In this document: positions 34,801-42,174 of the stretch, piece by piece
Layout: every line of letters begins with the position of its first letter
Position numbering within the stretch: position 1 is the first letter of the stretch
NCBI GenBank assembly: GCA_040222185.1
Contig: JAVKDP010000007.1
Location: 1-42,620 of the forward strand
Direction: 5' to 3'
DNA length: 42,620 nucleotides
Source: JAVKDP01 sp040222185
GTDB lineage: Bacteria; Bacteroidota; Rhodothermia; Balneolales; Balneolaceae
Translations under genes and position numbers: made by a program
The notes under the pieces: model-generated
Databases searched by the model: none
The model's input: only the letters and a program-made list of their open reading frames with translations
Told to the model about the DNA's origin: nothing

Positions 34801-34837
34801 AAATCACAACGATAAAACTAGATATTCCAGACTTCAT
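31835..34837 (-). CDS. TonB-dependent receptor with carboxypeptidase-regulatory-like domain (not SusC-type)
   Basis: The preferred start at 34837 gives 1000 residues beginning with a signal peptide (MKSGISSFIVVIFCLFISMN); a start 51 bases upstream would add a poor leader. A CarboxypepD_reg-like domain (about 50-130, GTIVETGTGETLIGANVLVKG) precedes the plug (about 140-280, with ELPDVNAAESVGRLPGISLQ and VVIRGLSPRFNNVTVNGVRLP). A 22-stranded barrel follows, ending in a terminal Phe (GFRYKF). The plug wording matches the Xanthomonas/Caulobacter-type TonB receptors (TIGR01782-like), and no SusD gene is present. It should import glycan fragments through the outer membrane with TonB energy. The divergent ROK gene and palindromes upstream suggest substrate-induced expression. 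Confidence 0.88.
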   Translation of the reverse strand: MKSGISSFIVVIFCLFISMNGFAINTKTTVFIALNEKALPEKVEESEKFSGSVSGTIVETGTGETLIGANVLVKGTLKGASADEEGKFSIRGIEAGPQILVASYLGFKTREIPVEIIDGENLEIEIVLEWEGVQGEEITVTAQARGQVAAINQQLASNTISNIVAKDRIQELPDVNAAESVGRLPGISLQRSGGEANKVVIRGLSPRFNNVTVNGVRLPSTDTNNRSVDLSLVSSNALDGIEVTKANTPDKDADALGGTVDLKLRNAPQGFQGNLQVQGGYTALQSTYDNYNINGAVSDRFLNNKLGVIATFNTDRYDRSADNFNGSYELVDTGSGVRFPRVQNITLNENTIDRQRVGGSLITDYEIPKGKLVFNGIYNQLKNEGFSRTNQLNVQNDNHNYDMSQNENTTAILALSLGLEQDHGWFSYDLGISNTTSDSESPDNLWWRFSELSPAISETFDPNTLEAKDVQSIFENNLDQTGLIGLNRSYRKTTDEEFAVQGNVKLPFDIGEKVTGYFKTGFKVRRKDRENDQNQIYMDNSIYYGGGADARRDIIDALFTGQPIDEERFLPLTLFQDDYTRSNFVNGDYALGYTYQPSLMRDVTRVLFDNNYMRFSTFNSIGNDYVGVEEYDAAYAMAEFNIGKYITFMPGFRYERESTNYTAQYVDTNLDPASGTDLSFAYDDTVSQRDDNFFLPMIHLQVKPSEVISFRFAYTQTINRPDFSQYAPITFYNAQGNWANAPNPNLKTATSTNFDGSVSVYQNHVGLFTFSGFYKEIEDLAWFTRFTLVDGQQVLPDLVIEQAIGNAPSVSTTINNPFLATIKGFEVDWQTRFWYLPSIFKGIVLNVNYTRIDSETDYPTFFLGSEPIEPRPNRPPFTRSVVIDSSFASTLPDQPSDIFNASIGYDYKGFNGRISFLYQAKTTTGSYGSQETQVDDIFVDDYFRVDASIQQKLPGNFQVYINLNNLNAREDRRSLPEADRFPIQAQYYGFTMDAGFRYKF

Positions 34838-34914
34838 ACGACAAAACATTACTTTTTTAATACTTAAAAGGCTTTTCCAACTATTCAATAGTTAAACTGA
34901 TCACTAAAACTTAT

Positions 34915-34936
34915 TTAATCAAACAAATTGATTTAA
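34915..34936. promoter_or_regulatory. Candidate ROK operator 1
   Basis: TTAATCAA (34915-34922), five bases, TTGATTTAA (34928-34936) is a near-perfect inverted repeat in the gap between the receptor gene (minus) and the ROK gene (plus). This gap of about 294 bases contains no gene and is AT-rich throughout; the palindromes are its main feature. Confidence 0.55.
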
Positions 34937-34943
34937 TAGAAGA

Positions 34944-34964
34944 TTAATCAATTCAATTGATGAA
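34944..34964. promoter_or_regulatory. Candidate ROK operator 2
   Basis: TTAATCAA (34944-34951), five bases, TTGATGAA (34957-34964) repeats the first arm of operator 1 exactly, with one mismatch from perfect symmetry and the same 5-base spacing. It starts 29 bases from operator 1, about three helical turns, which would favour cooperative binding. Confidence 0.55.
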
Positions 34965-35002
34965 TACAAGTTTTTTCTTGGAACCGCTTCTTTTTTAACA
35001 AA

Positions 35003-35023
35003 TAAATAAATCACTTTGATTAA
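35003..35023. promoter_or_regulatory. Candidate ROK operator 3 (weaker)
   Basis: TAAATAAA (35003-35010), five bases, TTGATTAA (35016-35023): the right arm is the exact consensus and the left arm matches TTAATCAA in 6 of 8 positions. It is closest to the ROK start at 35132 and could mediate autoregulation. Confidence 0.35.
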
Positions 35024-35131
35024 TTCATTTTTTGATCGCAAATTCACCTTCGAATTTTTGAGACTTCTTTTTTAAGAACACATTTTCTCAATTAAGAAAG
35101 TCTTCAAATCGTATTTTAACTCACTCACAGT

Positions 35132-36343
35132 ATGTTAACAGGAACCAACCTTACCTATACAAAGGCTTATAATTTCAGGATTGTTTTTGAAACGATAAGG
35201 TTAGAGGGTCCAATTTCAAGAGCTGACATCGCCAGAAGAACGAGTTTGACTGCTCAAACGGTATCTAATATTGTCAGCCGTTTGCTTGATAAAAGCTTTG
35301 TTTTAGAGGGTAGTAAGCTACAAAAAAAAAGAGGTGCCCCTTCAACTACATTAGAAGTAAATCCTGAAGGAGCCTATTCAATTGGGTTGGATTTTAACCG
35401 GGATCACTTAACAGGAATATTGGTTGATTTATCGGGGAACATGAAAACGAAAATTTTTCATGAGGTTGATTCATTATTACCCCAACAAGCCATTGAGCTA
35501 ATGGTGAATACGGTAAGGCAGCTTACTTCTTCTGAAGAGATAAGAAATGCATACTTTTGCGGTTTAGGAGTTGGTTTACCTGGCCCACTCGAGATAAATA
35601 GTAACAATGAAGTTAGCAATACTGTTAATCCAAAAGCTTTCCCAAACTGGAATAATGTTCCATTCGGCAGTATGCTGAAAGAACAGATTCATGCCCCAAT
35701 ATTTATAGAGAATAATGCTTCTGCGGCAACAATAAGTGAAAGATGGTATGGGGCAGGCAAGAACATTCCGAATTTTCTTTACACATTCTTTGGTGCCGGG
35801 CTTGGTGGTGGGCTTGTTTTAAATGGCAGTATCTATGAAGGTCACAACAAGAATGCAGGTGAACTTGGGTACTTTCCTTTTCTTGGAGAAAAAAGTCCAC
35901 TAAGCGATTCTGACCAACCTCATGTTGGTGAGCACTTCAACCTCAAAAAGTTATATAAATGGCTGAACGGTTATGATGTAAATATCAAAAGGCCGGAAGA
36001 CCTCAGCAACCTGTACCTGGATAAACATCCTCAGTTTATGGAATGGCTGAACGCCGGGAAACGATATTTACTCCCGGTTTTCCTTGCAGCTGAATATATG
36101 GTAGATATTGAGGTTATTATTCTGGGAGGAAGGCTACCTCATATTATAATAGAGGATATGGCTGCTGATTTGCCACGTCTTCTTTCTGGTGTACGTATTG
36201 ATATCAAAGCCGCATCACCTCGATTTTTATCGGGTACGGCAGGTGTTGACTCGGCTGCTTTGGGAGCAGCAACACTTCCTATCTTCGATCTTTTTGCCGC
36301 CCAAACCGACGTACTCATGAAGAGTAACGGAAATGGTGGGTAA
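35132..36343 (+). CDS. ROK-family transcriptional regulator
   Basis: The 403-residue product has an N-terminal winged helix-turn-helix (about 10-75: GPISRADIARRTSLTAQTVS NIVSRLLDKSF) and a ROK sugar-kinase-like domain (about 80-385). The latter includes GVGLPGPLE, FIENNASAATISERW and FGAGLGGGLVLNGSIYEGHNKNAGELGY. The usual ROK zinc motif with three cysteines (CxCGxxGCxE) that should follow the GH residues is missing; that stretch reads FLGEKSPLSDSDQPHVGE. Family members such as Mlc, NagC and XylR repress sugar genes until the sugar or its phosphate binds. Divergent position, with palindromes in between, makes it the likely regulator of the mannan locus. Confidence 0.88.
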   Translation: MLTGTNLTYTKAYNFRIVFETIRLEGPISRADIARRTSLTAQTVSNIVSRLLDKSFVLEGSKLQKKRGAPSTTLEVNPEGAYSIGLDFNRDHLTGILVDLSGNMKTKIFHEVDSLLPQQAIELMVNTVRQLTSSEEIRNAYFCGLGVGLPGPLEINSNNEVSNTVNPKAFPNWNNVPFGSMLKEQIHAPIFIENNASAATISERWYGAGKNIPNFLYTFFGAGLGGGLVLNGSIYEGHNKNAGELGYFPFLGEKSPLSDSDQPHVGEHFNLKKLYKWLNGYDVNIKRPEDLSNLYLDKHPQFMEWLNAGKRYLLPVFLAAEYMVDIEVIILGGRLPHIIIEDMAADLPRLLSGVRIDIKAASPRFLSGTAGVDSAALGAATLPIFDLFAAQTDVLMKSNGNGG

Positions 36344-36345
36344 AA

Positions 36346-38589
36346 TTAACCAGTGGTCATCGTTTCCTGTGGGATAAGTATCTCTCCGAAGGAGATATCC
36401 TGGGAAGCTAGTACGAATACAGTGGCAGGCATTTCCTCAGTAAGCTTAAGCATTTTCTCATAGTATAGACTGAAATTCTCATCAGGAGTAGCCATTCCCA
36501 CCAGGATTAAATCTGCATCATTAGAGGTCTTCTTAAAGATGGATGGAAAGGGCTCTGAGTTCGAGATTATAATATCTATTTCTGCATCGAACCTGATCTC
36601 ATCAACAATCTTTTTCATATTTTTCCGAATCTCGTCGACTGCATCTTCCCGCTCAACAATAATCTTCAGGTGAATTTCTGCATTTTTCCATGAAATACTG
36701 TTTTGGAGCATATGAACAAGGATCATCATCAAACCTCCATTTCCCTTAAAACCACCCCACCATAAATCAATTCGTTTCTTTTTCCGAGACCTTTTTTTCT
36801 CTCCATTTTCTTGCTCTCCGCCATGTATCAACAAAACATTGCGCTGCATGTCGTAGAAGCTTTTAATCATGTTACAATACTGATCCCGAATCGCCGGGTT
36901 CTCGCTTCCGCCCAGGATAATGGTATTTGGAACCAGCTTACCTAAACCATACGCTTCTACAAGTTTTACCGATCCTTTGAAAGGGTCATTTGATGAGGTC
37001 ACTTTCACCAGCGCCTGTATTGCTCTCTTCTTTAGAAAACTTCCAATCTCATCTTCCATTCTCTCGATACGTTCCCTGCCAACTGTTTCATCGGGAAAAA
37101 CCGTTGCTACGGTTAACAGGCCTCTGTTATTTGTAATAGAGTTCGCAAAATCTATGAGATGCCAGCGTCTTCGTGGAGAACCTGATAATACCAACGGTCG
37201 TGGACGCCAGGTTTTAGGTTCATAATCATTATCAATTTTAAGCAGCGCTTCCCGGATTACTGCCATAATCAAACCATTCTTGACGTTACCCCAAACGGAA
37301 GTCAGCTCTCTCCTTTCAAGCCAGAAAAAAATGATCCCAACGAATATTAATGCGAATAGAGTGGCTGTCACATTAATCAAAAACATTACCGAAAAACATC
37401 CCGCGGCTCCAAGTAGCGAGATGCTCCAGTGTACTTTAAATGTTGGCCTGTAAGAAGGGCTATCAAGTAATTTTTCGATTCCTGCTGCAAGGTTAATTAC
37501 ACCATAGGTTGTAAGGAAGAACATTGTCAAAATTGGAGCGATCAGGTTCAGGTCTCCAAACCAGACTGCCACCAAAGCCACTCCCATGGTAAAAATAGTA
37601 CCATAACGAGGTTCATCATCATCACCGCTACCTTTTCCAAGCCAGGAAAGCCAGCCCGGAAGAATTTTGTCTTTAGCTAGCGCCTGGAGGACTCTCGGCC
37701 CTCCTAAAATACTCCCAACCGCACTTGATAATGTAGCTCCCCAAACCCCAAGAAGGATTGCATCTCCCCAGAAAGCCATTTTTCTCATAATCAAAGGATC
37801 TTCTATCAAAGTAGCCGCATCCGCTCTTGTTGCCAGGATAAGAACCAAACCCATGTATATAAGATATCCTGTTCCAATAGCCGCAAATGTTCCCCTGGGT
37901 ATGGATTTCGTCGGATTCTTTAAATCTCCTGACATGTTTACCCCGGCCATAATCCCGGTAACTGCAGGAAAAAAGACCGCAAAAACAATCCAGAACGGTT
38001 CCGAAATTCGGCTTGCGCTTTCTAAAGTTTGAACTTCTGACGCTTCAACTGGACTTCCAAAAACCAGCGAGATAAGAGAAATAGCTATGGCCAACATAAT
38101 CACATATTGAGCCCTGATCGCTGCCCGTGCAGAAATTAATGCCAGTCCGGTTACAGCAAGTGTAGTAACAATCCCAACCAGTTTCAGATTTAACACAGGG
38201 AATACTTCAACCACACTTTCAGCAAAACCCACAACATACAAAGCTACCGACAGTGCCAGGGCAATATATAAGGGAATACCGATCGCTCCTCCCGACTCAA
38301 TGCCCAGTGCCCGGCTTATCATGTAATAAGCTCCACCTATCCTCACTTGTTGATCGGTCGCAATAGCAGCTACCGAAAGTGAGGTCAAAAAAGTGATCGA
38401 TGTAGCCAGTGTTACTATTATAAGACTACCAACCAGGCCAACATTACCTACAACCCACCCAAACCTGAGGTACATTATCACGCCAAGAATAGTAAGGATA
38501 GACGGAGTATAAACTCCTCCGAAGGTTCCAAGACCTCCTTCTTTTGCCTCTACAGTATGCTCAACTTTTGATGATGAACTTTTCTTCAA
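36346..38589 (-). CDS. SLC12-type cation/chloride cotransporter homologue (APC superfamily)
   Basis: The product is about 747 residues from TTG 38589, chosen because TAGGAC lies 4 bases before it and it yields MKKSSSSKVEH; a TTG 30 bases upstream lacks such a site, and a stop lies just before that. Residues about 25-430 form 12 helices starting GTFGGVYTPSILTILGVIMYLRFGWVVGNVG, the opening typical of SLC12 (NKCC/KCC) proteins (split as GTFGGVYTPSILTI and MYLRFGWVVGNVG). The cytoplasmic C-terminal 300 residues match the SLC12 regulatory domain style (RPRPLVLSGSPRRRWHLIDF, LWWGGFKGNGGLMMILVHML, ADLILVGMATPDEN). Eukaryotic members move Na, K and Cl together; ion use by bacterial members is little studied. 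The stop codon is 2 bases from that of the convergent ROK gene. Confidence 0.82.
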   Translation of the reverse strand: MKKSSSSKVEHTVEAKEGGLGTFGGVYTPSILTILGVIMYLRFGWVVGNVGLVGSLIIVTLATSITFLTSLSVAAIATDQQVRIGGAYYMISRALGIESGGAIGIPLYIALALSVALYVVGFAESVVEVFPVLNLKLVGIVTTLAVTGLALISARAAIRAQYVIMLAIAISLISLVFGSPVEASEVQTLESASRISEPFWIVFAVFFPAVTGIMAGVNMSGDLKNPTKSIPRGTFAAIGTGYLIYMGLVLILATRADAATLIEDPLIMRKMAFWGDAILLGVWGATLSSAVGSILGGPRVLQALAKDKILPGWLSWLGKGSGDDDEPRYGTIFTMGVALVAVWFGDLNLIAPILTMFFLTTYGVINLAAGIEKLLDSPSYRPTFKVHWSISLLGAAGCFSVMFLINVTATLFALIFVGIIFFWLERRELTSVWGNVKNGLIMAVIREALLKIDNDYEPKTWRPRPLVLSGSPRRRWHLIDFANSITNNRGLLTVATVFPDETVGRERIERMEDEIGSFLKKRAIQALVKVTSSNDPFKGSVKLVEAYGLGKLVPNTIILGGSENPAIRDQYCNMIKSFYDMQRNVLLIHGGEQENGEKKRSRKKKRIDLWWGGFKGNGGLMMILVHMLQNSISWKNAEIHLKIIVEREDAVDEIRKNMKKIVDEIRFDAEIDIIISNSEPFPSIFKKTSNDADLILVGMATPDENFSLYYEKMLKLTEEMPATVFVLASQDISFGEILIPQETMTTG

Positions 38590-38807
38590 TTCTGTCCTAA
38601 ATATTAAAATGAGAAGCAATGATACTAAGGGTTCGAATTAGCAACAAATAAGTAATTCATTATTTCATTTCGTTAACACTTCTCCGAATTGGAAAACCTT
38701 TAATTTTGATATAAAAAACAATGGATTCAGTGAGAAAACTTATCACGGATTCTTAGCTCTTTTTACTATAGTTTGTAGTTCATCTAAGTAACAGAACCTC
38801 ACTATTC

Positions 38808-41800
38808 ATGTATCTTCCTATGCAGTCGCTTTTTTCTTCCTTAGTTAAAAGCTCAATCTTTATTGCCCTTACACTTTGTTTCTTCATTTTCACAGGGGGT
38901 TCTTTACTAGCTCAATCCGTAACTGTTGGTAAAGCTAGCTATTCAACAAGCTTACCTTCTGGTGAAATAGGGCCACAAAATTTCAACGGTCAAAATGTAT
39001 CTCCAAAGGTATCCAGTACTTTTTCCTTACCTGTACAAACCAATGATTTCTGGAGCAGCTTGATATTCCCTTTTTTTGACGATCCTCACTCCAGCGTACT
39101 CTATGCGCATCCTTTAAATCTTAAAGCTGAGAATACCGGACTACAAATAGGATATACTACCGATCATATTTTTGTGGCAAATGATTACCTCTTTCCTTTC
39201 GCTGACCAATTAACTGTTGGAGTAGATGGCTTAAATGCTTCAACGACTTTAACTGATAGTTATGGCGATTGGACGGTTACTGCATTATGGGATGATGGAG
39301 ATCAAACTATGAATGCTACTTTAGGTCATGGATTACCGTTCGTCTTTTTTACTATTTCAGGTGGAAATGCAATCATAACATCTTCAAACACTCCTACGGT
39401 ATGGAGTAATAGTGATGGAGTATTAGGATTAACAATAGATGGAAAGCATTATGGGGTTTTTGCGCCATCTGGTTCAAGCTGGAATGGAACGAGCACTTTT
39501 GAGTCTGATTTAAATGGAAAAGATTATCTCTCAGTAGCTGTTCTTCCTAATAATTCTCCCGAAACTCTTGAGTTGTTTAGAAAACACGCTTACGCTTTTG
39601 TAACGAACAGCCTTGTTAGTTGGGAATATGATGAAAGCACTGCTTCAGTTACAACTACGTATACTTATGAAACAGAATTAAAAGAAGACCTAAATGGAAA
39701 TATAAATGAGACCTTAAGTGCTTTATATCGCCACCAATGGTTATATACTGATGCCACATTCGCAGGTCATGAATACGTATCTCCAAATGGAAAAATGAAG
39801 TTAGTTGAAGGCAATAGCTTCGATACGCACCTTAATTTTCACGGGATATTACCTACATTACCTAATCAGGGAGATTACAATCCCAGTGAGTTATTATCTT
39901 TGGTCCAAGATGCTGCAGAAGGTACCATTGGACTGGACAATACTTATTGGAATGGAAAAAGCATAGGTCGTTTTGTTGACTTAATACACATTGCTGATCA
40001 AATTGGAGCAATAACGGAGCGTGATCACTTCTTATCTGAAATTAAAAATCGTCTTGAAAACTGGTTTACTGCGGGCGGAACACAAGAATATTATTACAAT
40101 GAAGAGTGGGATGTATTAACGGGGTATCCTTCTGGTTTTGGAGCTGATAAAGAGATTAATGACCACCACTTCCATTCCAGCTATGCTATTAGAGGTGCTG
40201 CTACTGTTGCTCAATTTGATAGTGCCTGGGCGAGCCAGGAAAACTGGGGAGGAATGATAAACTTGCTTATCAAAGACTCAAATAACTGGGACCGCACAGA
40301 TACTCAATTTCCTTTCTTACGTTCGCATGATGCATATGCTGGACATTCCTGGGCTGCAGGTCATGGGGCATTTGGGGACGGTAATAATCAGGAGTCTAGT
40401 TCTGAATCTATGAATTTTGCTTCTGCAACATTCCTTTGGGGTTCTATCACAGGCCAAACTGAAATTCGGGATTTAGGTGTATTTTTGTATACCAATGAAA
40501 GATCAGCCGTAGAACAATATTGGTTTGATATAGATGATGTAGTGTTTCCAGAAAGCTACCCACATATTGCCATTGGAATAGTTTGGGGTAGTAAAGGGGT
40601 ATATTCAACCTGGTTTGGAGCTGATCCTGAGTTTATCCATGGTATAAATATTTTACCAATCAATTCAGGTTCGCTATACCTTGGCAGGCACCCGGAATAT
40701 GTAAAAGCAAATTATGCTGAAATTGTAGCTCAACGAAATGGGCAGCCTATCGTCTGGAAAGATATACTTTGGGAATACCTCGCTTTAGGTGATCCTGATT
40801 ATGCTTTAAGCCTTTACAATGCAGACCCTGATTATGAAGAAGAGTTTGGGGAATCGAAAGCGCATACCTTACACTGGATATACAATTTGAAAAAAATGGG
40901 CCAATTGGATACCACGGTATTAGCCAATACGGCATCCTATTCTGTGTTTTCAAATTCTGCAGGTGATACAACCTATAATGCTTTTAACCCGGATGATGTA
41001 CCAAAGCTAGTAAGTTTTACCAATGGGTTCTCGATGGAAGTTCCTGCTAACCAAATGAAAACGCACAGTACATCCACTGCTGATCCAAACCTCCCTGTTT
41101 CGCTCCTGGTTTCTGATAAAACTTCAGGTAAAGTTCCAATGACTGTTGTACTACAGGGAAATAAAAGCTTCGACAGAAATGGTGGAGATTTAACCTACAA
41201 TTGGGCCATCGATGGAGAAACGATTAGTAATGCGGTAGACACTACCTACACTTTTATGGAAGTAGGCACATATTTAATCTCGCTAAGCGTAACCAATAGC
41301 CTTGATCTTACTTCAAAAGACAGTATTGAAGTTACTGTGTTAGGGAACGGAACTCCTTTCTCAGGAAGCCCTACACTTATCCCGGCACGGCTCGAAGCTG
41401 AGCATTACGATAATGGTGGTGAAGGCATCGCCTATCATGATACCGAAGCAAATAATATTGGCCTGGCATTCAGGCCAGATGAAGGAGTAGATTTAGAAGC
41501 CGCAAACGATGGTGGTTTTGATGTGTATTGGATTACAGCCGGAGAATGGATTGAGTATACCATCGAAGTTCCGGAAGATGGAGAATATGATATCACTCCT
41601 TATGTTGCAACCGTTCCCGGGTTCGGAAGCTTTAAACTTTTCATCGACAATGTAGATGTAAGCGGTGTTCAGAAAGTATTACACACAGGTGGATGGCAAA
41701 GCTGGCAAGGAATTCCTATCGAAAGAGTTCCTATGGTGAAAGGGACCAGTATTATGAGATTTGAGTTTGATTCGGAAACCGACAAAACTGGTTGGTTATT

Positions 41801-42131
41801 TAGCATGAATTATATCCAGCTTGCAAAGTCTACCCTGGTTAATAATGAAGAAGAAAACACTTCACCGAAAGAGTTTTCGCTTAGCCAGAATTACCCTAAT
41901 CCGTTTAATCCAACAACTCAAATAGAGTTTTCTACACCGGCAAATGGGCCTGTTAAGCTGAGAGTATTCAATTCCATTGGCCAAACAGTTGAAACCCTGG
42001 TTGATCGGAATCTCACTGCAGGTTTACATTCCATAAGCTTCAATGCTTCGGGTTTATCCAGTGGAATTTACTTTTATCAATTAGAGTTCAATGGTAAAGT
42101 GCTGTCCAGAAAAATGGCACTTTTAAAGTAA
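38808..42131 (+). CDS. GH81 endo-beta-1,3-glucanase with PKD, CBM6 and T9SS sorting domains
   Basis: The 1107-residue product has a signal peptide; either M1 or M5 could be the start, with cleavage near SLLAQ (residue 36). The GH81 domain (about 50-720) contains NDFWSSLIFPFF, the catalytic-region motifs INDHHFHSSYAIRGAA (D452), RSHDAYAGHSWAAGHGAF and GNNQESSSESMNFA (E529, E533), all characteristic of the family. A PKD domain (about 765-850), a CBM6 domain (about 858-1003, ARLEAEHYDNGGEGIAYHD) and a T9SS sorting domain (about 1022-1107) follow, with the acidic linker VNNEEENT. It attacks long beta-1,3-glucan chains outside the cell. TAATTTTG at 38701 matches the TAnnTTTG promoter element but lacks a clear minus-33 partner. 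Confidence 0.9.
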   Translation: MYLPMQSLFSSLVKSSIFIALTLCFFIFTGGSLLAQSVTVGKASYSTSLPSGEIGPQNFNGQNVSPKVSSTFSLPVQTNDFWSSLIFPFFDDPHSSVLYAHPLNLKAENTGLQIGYTTDHIFVANDYLFPFADQLTVGVDGLNASTTLTDSYGDWTVTALWDDGDQTMNATLGHGLPFVFFTISGGNAIITSSNTPTVWSNSDGVLGLTIDGKHYGVFAPSGSSWNGTSTFESDLNGKDYLSVAVLPNNSPETLELFRKHAYAFVTNSLVSWEYDESTASVTTTYTYETELKEDLNGNINETLSALYRHQWLYTDATFAGHEYVSPNGKMKLVEGNSFDTHLNFHGILPTLPNQGDYNPSELLSLVQDAAEGTIGLDNTYWNGKSIGRFVDLIHIADQIGAITERDHFLSEIKNRLENWFTAGGTQEYYYNEEWDVLTGYPSGFGADKEINDHHFHSSYAIRGAATVAQFDSAWASQENWGGMINLLIKDSNNWDRTDTQFPFLRSHDAYAGHSWAAGHGAFGDGNNQESSSESMNFASATFLWGSITGQTEIRDLGVFLYTNERSAVEQYWFDIDDVVFPESYPHIAIGIVWGSKGVYSTWFGADPEFIHGINILPINSGSLYLGRHPEYVKANYAEIVAQRNGQPIVWKDILWEYLALGDPDYALSLYNADPDYEEEFGESKAHTLHWIYNLKKMGQLDTTVLANTASYSVFSNSAGDTTYNAFNPDDVPKLVSFTNGFSMEVPANQMKTHSTSTADPNLPVSLLVSDKTSGKVPMTVVLQGNKSFDRNGGDLTYNWAIDGETISNAVDTTYTFMEVGTYLISLSVTNSLDLTSKDSIEVTVLGNGTPFSGSPTLIPARLEAEHYDNGGEGIAYHDTEANNIGLAFRPDEGVDLEAANDGGFDVYWITAGEWIEYTIEVPEDGEYDITPYVATVPGFGSFKLFIDNVDVSGVQKVLHTGGWQSWQGIPIERVPMVKGTSIMRFEFDSETDKTGWLFSMNYIQLAKSTLVNNEEENTSPKEFSLSQNYPNPFNPTTQIEFSTPANGPVKLRVFNSIGQTVETLVDRNLTAGLHSISFNASGLSSGIYFYQLEFNGKVLSRKMALLK

Positions 42132-42174
42132 CTCAATTAACACTTTAAACTATTCACTCAATCATATATCAACG

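Noticed and set aside
31835..34837. SusC-type receptor of a SusC/SusD pair
   Set aside because: The plug wording is of the Xanthomonas/Caulobacter receptor type and no SusD-like lipoprotein lies nearby; the following gene is a beta-helix protein.
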